A stretch of DNA of 64,000 bases from Sphaerisporangium krabiense (GTDB lineage: Bacteria > Actinomycetota > Actinomycetes > Streptosporangiales > Streptosporangiaceae): the NCBI RefSeq assembly GCF_014200435.1, contig NZ_JACHBR010000001.1, forward strand, positions 5,398,001 to 5,462,000, read 5' to 3'. The notes under the pieces were generated by a model that was not told where the DNA came from, searched no databases, and saw only the letters and a program-made list of their open reading frames with translations. The position numbers were made by a program, and so were the translations under genes. Below are positions 57,700 to 64,000 of this stretch, in pieces. How positions within the stretch are numbered: position 1 is the stretch's first letter; each line of letters starts with the position of its first letter.

Positions 57700-59061
57700 T
57701 TGGACCGCCAGCAGGAGTTCGTGCTCCGCACGCTCGAAGAACGCGACATCCGGTTCATCCGGCTGTGGTTCACCGACGTCCTCGGGTTCCTCAAATCGGT
57801 GGCCATAGCGCCCGCCGAGCTCGAAGGGGCGTTCGCCGAGGGCATCGGCTTCGACGGCTCGGCGATCGAGGGCTTCGCCCGCGTGTACGAGTCCGACATG
57901 CTGGCCAAGCCGGACCCGTCGACGTTCCAGATCCTGCCGTGGCGCAGCGAGACGCCGGGCGCCGCCCGCATGTTCTGCGACATCCTCATGCCGGACGGCT
58001 CACCCTCGCACGCCGACCCGCGCTGGGTGCTCAAGCGCACGCTGGCCAAGGCCGCCGACATGGGCTTCACCTTCTACACCCACCCCGAGGTGGAGTTCTT
58101 CCTGCTGAAGGACCGCCCCGAGGACGGCCGCAGGCCGGTGCCCAACGACTCGGGCGGCTACTTCGACCACACCCCGCACAGCTCGGGCCACGACTTCCGC
58201 CGCAACGCGATCATGATGCTGGAGGCCATGGGCATCTCGGTGGAGTTCAGCCACCACGAGGGCGCCCCCGGCCAGCAGGAGATCGACCTGCGGTACGCCG
58301 ACGCGCTCACCACCGCCGACAACATCATGACCTTCCGGCTGGTCATGAAGGAGGTCGCGCTGGAGCAGGGCATCTGGGCCTCCTTCATGCCCAAGCCCTT
58401 CACCGAGTACCCCGGCTCGGGCATGCACACCCACATGTCCCTGTTCGAGGGCGACCGCAACGCCTTCTACGAGCCCGGCGCCGAGTACCAGCTGTCCAAG
58501 ATCGGCCGCTCCTTCATCGGGGGGCTGCTGCGCCACGCCGCCGAGATCACCGCGGTGTGCAACCAGTGGGTGAACTCCTACAAGCGGCTGTGGGGCGGGT
58601 CGGAGGCCATCGCCGGCCAGGGCGGCGAGGCGCCGAGCTACATCAGCTGGGGCCACAACAACCGGTCCGCGCTCGTGCGCGTCCCCATGTACAAGCCGCA
58701 CAAGGGCAACTCCACCCGCGTGGAGTTCCGCTCCCTCGACTCCGCCTGCAACCCCTACCTCGCCTACGCGGTCATCCTCGCCGCCGGCCTGAAGGGCATC
58801 GAGGGCGGCTACGAGATGCCGCCCGGCGCCGAGGACGACGTCTGGGCCCTCACCACGGCAGAACGCCGCGCCCTCGGCATCGCCCCCCTCCCGCAGAGCC
58901 TCGACGAGGCCATCACCACCATGGAACACAGCGAACTCGTCGCGGAGACCCTGGGCGAACACGTCTTCGACTTCTTCCTCCGCAACAAGCGCGACGAATG
59001 GAGCGACTACCGCCGCCAGGTCACCGAGTTCGAACTCGGCCGCTACCTGCCCGTGCTGTAG
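57700..59061 (+). CDS. glnA2: GlnA2-type glutamine synthetase-like ligase
   Basis: 453 residues from the TTG at 57700, which gives the conserved start MDRQQEFVLRTLEERDIRF and has AAGGGGA five bases upstream; the earlier in-frame ATG has no such support. Glutamine synthetase fold: beta-grasp FDGSAIEGFARVYESDM, metal/ATP residues in YTHPEVEFFLL, PGQQEIDLRYADAL, GSGMHTHMSLF, NSYKRLWGG, and STRVEFRSLDSACNPYLAYAVILAAGL. Actinomycetes carry several GlnA-like proteins; the GlnA2 group has been linked to gamma-glutamylation of polyamines rather than glutamine synthesis. The usual adenylylation loop tyrosine motif is not evident. A hairpin overlaps its stop. Confidence 0.92.
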   Translation: MDRQQEFVLRTLEERDIRFIRLWFTDVLGFLKSVAIAPAELEGAFAEGIGFDGSAIEGFARVYESDMLAKPDPSTFQILPWRSETPGAARMFCDILMPDGSPSHADPRWVLKRTLAKAADMGFTFYTHPEVEFFLLKDRPEDGRRPVPNDSGGYFDHTPHSSGHDFRRNAIMMLEAMGISVEFSHHEGAPGQQEIDLRYADALTTADNIMTFRLVMKEVALEQGIWASFMPKPFTEYPGSGMHTHMSLFEGDRNAFYEPGAEYQLSKIGRSFIGGLLRHAAEITAVCNQWVNSYKRLWGGSEAIAGQGGEAPSYISWGHNNRSALVRVPMYKPHKGNSTRVEFRSLDSACNPYLAYAVILAAGLKGIEGGYEMPPGAEDDVWALTTAERRALGIAPLPQSLDEAITTMEHSELVAETLGEHVFDFFLRNKRDEWSDYRRQVTEFELGRYLPVL

Positions 59062-59093
59062 CCGCGGCGACCGGTGAAGGCCCGCCGCGGCTA
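59059..59093 (+). terminator. Hairpin at the end of glnA2
   Basis: TAGCCGCGGCG (59059-59069, including the stop codon) pairs perfectly with CGCCGCGGCTA (59083-59093) around a 13-base loop; GGGTTT follows. Confidence 0.65.
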
Positions 59094-60266
59094 CGGGTTT
59101 CCTGCGATGAAGGCTCTTTCATCAGGGCGGACAGCTGGAAAAGCGGGAGGATCCGCCTGATCTTCCCGCATCAGGAAAGCCGGGTCGGCGGCAACGGTCG
59201 CCAAGGGCGGGCCCATCACACCCGTATCACCTCTTCGGGGTGCTGACGCTCTCGCGGTCGACGGTCTGAGTGAAGGGTGTTGTAAACGAACGGGCCGGTC
59301 CTCGTGAGGCGCATCTCGCCGTCGCCGGGGGATCCGGTGGGCGTGGCACCTTTTCGGCTCGACGCCCTGGCGGATGACGCCCGGCGTCACGTCGACCGGC
59401 TCGGGGAAGGCGGGTTGCCTCGCAGGTCCTTGACGGCGCCGGCGCTGATGGTGAAGACGCCGATGGGCGGAAGCGGTTGGTAGGCGATATGTCCTGTCGG
59501 TGCTGAGCCGCTCCTGTCGTCCGCGCTGCCTATGGGATTGTCGGTCGAGCATGCTGTCAGCGAGATCGGGCAGGGCGGAAATGGGTGGCAATGCCCGGCG
59601 AATCGGCGCGTTGGACCGCCTTGACGCGCCGGAATGATCATCATGCAATTTCCCGCGCCGGGCAGGATCGCCAGGTTTTCCCGCCCCCTGTAGTGCGCTG
59701 GCAATTCATGCGCGGCAGGCCTATCCGAATTCGACACGAATCTTCCCCCGCGGGCCATCTCTGGCATCCGGAAAGGCCGAACGCCGTTTCCGGTCGCCTG
59801 TTCCTCCGTCCCCGCCGTACCGGTCCCGTCCCGCGTCCCGTACGCGGGGCAGGCCGCGCCCTGGCGGGCTTCGCGCCGGCGGGTTCGGGCATGTGCCAGG
59901 TCGTTCGCGGGGCGCGGCGACTCCTCGTGTGCGGGTTTCGGGTCGCCGGGAATGGGCACAGGGGTCGCCGTGGTTGCGCCTATCGGTGCCTTTGCGGTCT
60001 TCCGGCCGGGCGTCGTCCGGTCGTCCGGTCCCGGCGGGTGCGTACCGATGCGGTCCTTCGCCGCGCGTCACGCCTCCGTCACCGGGGGCTAACGGTGCCG
60101 TCATCGGGCCCTGCTTCGATGGGGGGGCCGATGGGGTGGATTAAAATGGAACGGTATAGAGGTTTTTCGCGGCATAAGCCGCATGTGAGCTGATTCACGG
60201 CATTGGTGGTTTGAATATATGCGAGCTTGCGCTCCGGGTCCTGGGGAGCAGTGGGGGGTGCCCGGT
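59094..60266. other. 1.17 kb stretch without a convincing gene
   Basis: Frames up to about 200 codons are open on both strands but have poor composition, no domains and no ribosome sites. GC is lower than in coding DNA around it. One minus-strand frame near 59400-59640 contains ISLTACSTDNPIGS, which resembles a lipobox followed by a lipoprotein start, so a decayed lipoprotein gene is possible. Otherwise nothing is seen. Confidence 0.4.
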
Positions 60267-61007
60267 ATGACGACGTCCGCGGGTTTGGAGACCGGTCTCA
60301 CGGTCGCGGCCCGCTTCCGAGGCCCTGAGGGGATGGCCAACGGCGGCTGGATCGCCGGAACGCTCGCCGGGACCTTCGCGGAAACGCTGAACGGCCCGCA
60401 CGCGGTCGAGGTCACGCTGCGCCGGCCCGTCCCCCTGTCCACGCCCCTCGACGTGTCCCACGTCGCCAACTTCGCCTCGCTCTCCCACGAGGGGCAGGTC
60501 CTCGCCGAGGCGATCCCCGTCGCCGAGGACGTCGCGCCCCCGCCGTTCGTGCCCTTCGCCGACGCCGCCCGTGCCGAGGCGGGCTTCGCCGGGTTCTCCG
60601 GTGAGCACCCCGTCCCGGGCTGCTTCGTCTGCGGCCTGCGCCACCCCGGCGACGGCCTGCGCCTGTTCCCCGGCCCGGTCGAGGGGACCGGCGTCGTCGC
60701 GGCCGGCTGGCGCGTCCCGGTGACCGTCACCGACGGCGAGGGCGTCGTGCCCGACGCGGTCGTGTGGGCGGCGCTGGACTGCCCGTCCGGCTGGGCGCAC
60801 GCGGGCGACGGCGGCCCCGGCCTGCTCGGCCGCATCACCGCGCAGGTGTTCCGGCGCGTGTACCCGAACGGCACGTACTCGGTGGTGGCCCGCGCCACGG
60901 GCCGCGACGGCCGCAAGCTCTTCGGCGAGAGCGCCGTCTACGAGCTGGACGGCACCCTGGTCGCCGCCGCCAGGACCACCTGGATCATCCCCGCCCCGGC
61001 CGCCTGA
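60267..61007 (+). CDS. Hotdog-fold/thioesterase-like protein
   Basis: 246 residues from ATG 60267 (MTTSAGLETGLTVAARFRGP), with a GTGGGGGG run upstream. The GPEGMANGGWIAGTLAGTFAETLNG segment looks like the hotdog helix of acyl-CoA thioesterase-like proteins; VEVTLRRPVPLSTPLDV and the second half (VVPDAVVWAALDCPSGWAHAG...TYSVVARATGRDGRKLFGESAVYELDG) look like a second hotdog. A CFVCGLRHPGDGLRLF motif joins the halves. Catalytic residues cannot be fixed; the substrate is unknown. Confidence 0.75.
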   Translation: MTTSAGLETGLTVAARFRGPEGMANGGWIAGTLAGTFAETLNGPHAVEVTLRRPVPLSTPLDVSHVANFASLSHEGQVLAEAIPVAEDVAPPPFVPFADAARAEAGFAGFSGEHPVPGCFVCGLRHPGDGLRLFPGPVEGTGVVAAGWRVPVTVTDGEGVVPDAVVWAALDCPSGWAHAGDGGPGLLGRITAQVFRRVYPNGTYSVVARATGRDGRKLFGESAVYELDGTLVAAARTTWIIPAPAA

Positions 61008-61022
61008 CCGGCCGGCTGCGTC

Positions 61023-61047
61023 CCCGGCGGGCCCCGCGCCCGCCGGG
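61023..61047. terminator. Bidirectional hairpin between convergent genes
   Basis: CCCGGCGGG (61023-61031) and CCCGCCGGG (61039-61047) form a perfect nine-base stem around a seven-base loop, extendable by GTCC/GGAC. It lies between the hotdog gene and the GTPase gene stops. Confidence 0.7.
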
Positions 61048-61052
61048 ACCGG

Positions 61053-62948
61053 TCATGAGGCGATCACGATCGCGCCGAGCAGCGACCACACCCACGCGGC
61101 CAGGAACGCCAGCGTGGCCGCGCACAGCAGCAGCGACGCGCCGAACAGCGACCGGCGGAACAGCCGGTAGCCCAGCGGCGCCCGCCCCGCGGCGGCCCTG
61201 GCCGGGTTCCACGGGCGCCGCAGGTCCGTCAGCGTCAGCTCCTCCTCGGCCGCGCCGCCCTCCCCGCCGGCGTCCTTCTCCGGCGACGCGTGCGGGGAGG
61301 CGTCCGGTGGGACGCCGGGCCCTTCGACCGGCAGGCCGGTGAGCCAGGCCAGCAGGCGCCCGATCGCGGCGGTGTCGGCGGGCAGCCCGGAGGACAGGTA
61401 CCGCACCTCCGCTGGGACGCCGGGCCCTTCGACCGGCAGGCCGGTGAGCCAGGCCAGCAGGCGCCCGATCGCGGCGGTGTCGGCGGGCAGCCCGGAGGAC
61501 AGGTACCGCACCTCCGCGGCCGTCCTCGCCAGATCCCGCACCATGTTGCCGAGCCCGACGCCGTCGAACCACGCGGGAAGGTCGTCCGCGTCGTGGCCGA
61601 CGGCCGTGCGGCGCAGCAGGTCGGCCTTGGTGACCACCACCGCGACCCGCTTCTGCCGCCCCCCGTCCGCCCGCGCGGCCAGCTCGTTGCGCACCCGCTG
61701 GAAGGTGTCGGACGGATCCTCCTGGGACAGCACGACCCCGGCGTCCTTGAGCGTCCGCCGCTCGGCCTCCGACAGGCCGCGCTGCACCAGCGGCAGCGCG
61801 AACGGGTCCACGACGATGAGCATCGCCTCGCCGTGGGCCAGGTAGCTCATCGCCTCCACCTGGGCCGCTCCGGTGAACCCCTCGCCCGACGGGTCGAACA
61901 GGTACAGGATGCGGTTGCCGCTGCGGGGCGTGGCGCCGGGCAGCGTGATGTCGACCATGGTCGCCGACGGCGCCTGCGTCGTGGTCTTGGACACCTTCCC
62001 GAGCCGCAGCTCCTGCCGCAGCCGCGAGAACGCCGCCTCGTCCCCTTGGACGACGAACCCCGCCCGGCCGCGCGCCTCCCGCACCACCCCGTGCAGGGCG
62101 TTGACGGCGAGCACCATGAACGTCGTCTTGCCCGCGTCCGGGCCGCCGACGAACGGCAGCGGCTCGATCCGCGCCCGGCCGATGCGGTGCGGCAGCGCCC
62201 GGTCGCATTCGGGGCAGTACGCCTGCAGGCGGAACCGGCCGAGCACGATGGCCGTGGGCAGCCGGGTGCCGCACCGGCACACGTGCCGGAACGCGCCGTC
62301 CCGGTTCGGCACCAGGCGCCGGTGGCGCTCGCCGCAGGACGGGCAGGCGTACTCGGGCAGGGGGAAGCGGGCGTAGCACTGCGGGTGCGGGCAGGTCTGC
62401 AGGATGCGCCGGGCCAGCATGAGGACGCCCTCGAGGCCGCGCACGAGCAGGACGCCCGCCGCCCACAGCAGCACGCCCGCCCCGCACACCGCGGCGTACG
62501 CGGCCGCCACCGCGGCGGCGGCGGCCCCCAGCGGCACCGCGGCGACCGCGACGCCGACCACGACGGCCAGCCACACCGGCACCAGGAAGAAGCCCTGCGT
62601 GTTGCTCATCAGCCACCGGGTGAGGGTGGTGAGGGACCTGCGCACCGTCCTCCAGACCGCCGGGACGGCGAAGCCCGCGATACGCCACCAGTCCTGGCCC
62701 GCCTGCCCGAACAGGTAGTGGCGGAACGCCGGGTCCCGCGTCCCGCCCGCCTCGCCCGGCACGGCGGGGGACGGGCCGCCCGCCGTCGCCGGGAGCAGCA
62801 CCTCCCCGGCGCGCACGTGGTAGTGGACGGCGCCGGTGAGCGTGGCGGCGACCACGCTGAGCGCGCACACCACCGGGAACGCGTAGAGGAAGCCGAAGTA
62901 CATGCAGGCGGCCCACAGCGCGACCAGGAACACCACGACGAGCGGCAT
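61053..62948 (-). CDS. Membrane GTPase with zinc ribbons (TRAFAC / double-GTPase-like)
   Basis: 631 residues. Two N-terminal helices and another hydrophobic block (about 115-175) are followed by three zinc-ribbon-like clusters (183-250; CPHPQC, CPSCGERH, CRCGT, CPECD). The P-loop GTPase domain has Walker A PFVGGPDAGKTTFM near 264, the DxxG switch in LYLFDPSGEGF near 349 and a TKxD motif in VVVTKADLLRR near 437. One helix closes the C terminus (ASLLLCAATLAFLAAWVW). Residues about 477-547 are two identical 35-residue copies. It resembles GTPases of actinobacterial NTP-dependent conflict systems with GTPase-associated proteins. ATG 62948 overlaps the upstream stop by one base. Confidence 0.82.
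   Translation of the reverse strand: MPLVVVFLVALWAACMYFGFLYAFPVVCALSVVAATLTGAVHYHVRAGEVLLPATAGGPSPAVPGEAGGTRDPAFRHYLFGQAGQDWWRIAGFAVPAVWRTVRRSLTTLTRWLMSNTQGFFLVPVWLAVVVGVAVAAVPLGAAAAAVAAAYAAVCGAGVLLWAAGVLLVRGLEGVLMLARRILQTCPHPQCYARFPLPEYACPSCGERHRRLVPNRDGAFRHVCRCGTRLPTAIVLGRFRLQAYCPECDRALPHRIGRARIEPLPFVGGPDAGKTTFMVLAVNALHGVVREARGRAGFVVQGDEAAFSRLRQELRLGKVSKTTTQAPSATMVDITLPGATPRSGNRILYLFDPSGEGFTGAAQVEAMSYLAHGEAMLIVVDPFALPLVQRGLSEAERRTLKDAGVVLSQEDPSDTFQRVRNELAARADGGRQKRVAVVVTKADLLRRTAVGHDADDLPAWFDGVGLGNMVRDLARTAAEVRYLSSGLPADTAAIGRLLAWLTGLPVEGPGVPAEVRYLSSGLPADTAAIGRLLAWLTGLPVEGPGVPPDASPHASPEKDAGGEGGAAEEELTLTDLRRPWNPARAAAGRAPLGYRLFRRSLFGASLLLCAATLAFLAAWVWSLLGAIVIAS
61308..61517. repeat. Exact 105-base tandem duplication inside the GTPase gene
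   Basis: Bases 61308-61412 and 61413-61517 are identical. The unit is 35 codons, so the frame is kept; on the minus strand each copy encodes AEVRYLSSGLPADTAAIGRL and the 15 residues after it. Confidence 0.92.
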
Positions 62949-64000
62949 CAGCGGTCCCCGCGCTTCCGCCCCCGGCGGCCCCGCGCCGCGTCCCGCAGCT
63001 CGCGCAGCCCCGCCAGCAGCTCGGCGTCCCGCCGGAACCGGGCCTCGACCGAGCCGAACATCGACCAGCCGCCCAGCCGGGACCGCGCCCAGGAGTCCAG
63101 CTCGGGCACCGTCTCACCGGCCAGGTGCAGCCGCACGGCGACCTCCAGCAGGGCGGGCTCCTCCTCGCGGGGAGTCCGGGCCGCGATCCAGGCGCGCGCC
63201 AGCACGGCCCGCGCCTCGTCCGGGAGCCGCCTGACCACCTCGGCCCTGAACCGCGGGTCCAGTTCGGCCACCGCCGCCGCCGCGACCGCCCACGCCGCGG
63301 CGTGCAGCTCCTCGTGCGTCTCGCGGGCCAGCTCCTCCAGCCGCAGGAGTATCGCGGCCGCGTCCGGCGGTTCCGCCGCCTCGCGCGTCCCCGCGGCGAG
63401 CAGCACGGCCTCGGCGTCCTTGGCGGGATAGCCGGGGACGGCCTGGCGCACCTGGTGCGCCAGGCGCACGGTCTCGGGATCCTCCAGCCCGGCCGCGAGG
63501 AACGCCCGGGCCGGGACGTCGCCGAGCACGGCCACCTCCCCGAGCACGGCCCCCACCCCGTCGACCAGCGCCGCCGCCTCCGCGACCCCCGGCACTTCCT
63601 CCCAGATCTCGGCGATCCCCGCATCCCGCGCGGCCGCCGCCCCGCCGCCCCGCCCGCCCGTATCGTCGCCGGCCCCGGCCTCCTCGGTCCCCGTCGCGGC
63701 GCGGTCCCGTGCGGTGGGACCGTCCGGGGGGACCAGGCGGAGGAGTTCTCTGGTCGCCTCCACGCGGGACAGTCGCCGCAGGCGGGCCAGCGACCGCACC
63801 ACGGCGGTCCCGGTGCGCGGGGCGTGCGCGAGGTCGTGGGCCCATAAGCGCTCGGACACCTCGTCGGTGAGCATCCGCGTCCGCACCTCGTCGTCCGACT
63901 CCTCCAGGCCGAGCACGACGCCGGTCACCGCGGGCTCGCCGAGCCGCGCGGGGAGGCGGTCCAGCAGCCGGGCGAGGTCGCCGAGGCCGTCGCGGACCAG
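62948..64000 (-). CDS. C-terminal part of a GTPase-associated protein (cut by window edge)
   Basis: 351 codons remain open to the window end, so the true start lies beyond 64000; the internal GTG at 63928 is not needed. The visible part is almost all helical, Ala/Glu/Arg/Leu-rich, with no catalytic motif (SERLWAHDLAHAPRTGTAVVRSLARLRRLSRVEATRELL; RLPDEARAVLARAWIAARTPREEEPALLEVAVRLHL), and a basic end (RRGRKRG). Its stop overlaps the GTPase start by one base (TGATG). Its place before the zinc-ribbon GTPase suggests the large GTPase-associated protein known from such loci; this is inference. Confidence 0.7.
   Translation of the reverse strand: MVRDGLGDLARLLDRLPARLGEPAVTGVVLGLEESDDEVRTRMLTDEVSERLWAHDLAHAPRTGTAVVRSLARLRRLSRVEATRELLRLVPPDGPTARDRAATGTEEAGAGDDTGGRGGGAAAARDAGIAEIWEEVPGVAEAAALVDGVGAVLGEVAVLGDVPARAFLAAGLEDPETVRLAHQVRQAVPGYPAKDAEAVLLAAGTREAAEPPDAAAILLRLEELARETHEELHAAAWAVAAAAVAELDPRFRAEVVRRLPDEARAVLARAWIAARTPREEEPALLEVAVRLHLAGETVPELDSWARSRLGGWSMFGSVEARFRRDAELLAGLRELRDAARGRRGRKRGDR

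Noticed and set aside
57611-57808. A 65-codon frame starting before glnA2
   Set aside because: It runs into glnA2 in a different frame and lacks independent support; glnA2 itself starts at TTG 57700.
59387-59959. A 190-codon minus-strand frame with a lipobox-like ITLTAC/ISLTAC segment
   Set aside because: The composition before and after the segment is not protein-like and there is no ribosome site; at most it is a remnant of a lipoprotein gene.
59585-60193. A 202-codon plus-strand frame after glnA2
   Set aside because: It is Arg/Gly/Pro-rich, has no recognisable domain and overlaps other open frames of the same quality.

Overview
The window is chromosomal DNA from a very GC-rich actinomycete. 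Codon third positions are almost always G or C, GTG and TTG starts are common, genes often overlap by 4 bases, and the gene content (F420-dependent NADPH reductase, GlnA2-type enzyme, NarL-type two-component systems, a SARP regulator, excalibur and expansin proteins, DUF3105/DUF305) fits Streptosporangiales, probably Streptosporangiaceae. The genus is inference. No rRNA, tRNA, CRISPR array, prophage or intact transposon was seen.

Layout. 0-3.5 kb: the start of a Ser/Thr kinase and its membrane pseudo-protease partner, an orphan NarL-type regulator and a membrane protein. 3.8-7.6 kb: a three-gene, GTGA-coupled operon (amidotransferase-like/DUF6421 fusion, SDR oxidoreductase, threonine aldolase). 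7.7-12.1 kb: DUF305 and DUF3105 proteins, alanine dehydrogenase, an excalibur membrane protein. 12.2-17.7 kb: a lone molybdopterin subunit of xanthine dehydrogenase divergent from a PucR regulator, then an XRE-TPR regulator divergent from an overlooked 44-residue signal-peptide ORF. 17.9-20.5 kb: copC and a CopD-CtaG fusion. 20.7-24.9 kb: a lone HATPase protein, a 944-residue membrane protein with a solute-binding-like half, and a GNAT. 25.1-26.2 kb: a gene-free repeat complex. 26.6-30.4 kb: a GAF-LuxR regulator, a small membrane protein and a ThDP enzyme. 30.5-34.5 kb: DedA plus a histidine kinase/regulator pair, methionine aminopeptidase, small conserved genes. 34.8-39.3 kb: F420 reductase, two PLP enzymes of sulfur/hydroxy amino acid metabolism, panB. 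39.5-45.8 kb: two DHA2-type exporters each with a TetR regulator, around nadE. 45.8-53.4 kb: a SARP-response regulator fusion, a CatB-like acetyltransferase, a P-loop kinase and two tandem paralogous histidine kinases. 53.6-61 kb: an MFS transporter divergent from a DUF5937/ArsR regulator, an expansin, glnA2 and a hotdog-fold protein. 61-64 kb: a zinc-ribbon membrane GTPase and the end of a partner protein, resembling GTPase-centred conflict systems.

Themes. Regulation dominates: there are several one- and two-component regulators, and palindromic operators can be read directly in four or five divergent regions. Many genes appear to have leaderless mRNAs, with a TAGCCT-like -10 six to nine bases before the start codon. 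The best candidates for something undescribed are the XRE-TPR/secreted-peptide pair (16.2-17.7 kb), the phosphorylatable SARP with a decayed LuxR domain (45.8-47.3 kb), the DUF6421 fusion operon and the repeat complex at 25-26 kb. All functions are read from sequence motifs by eye; no database search was possible.
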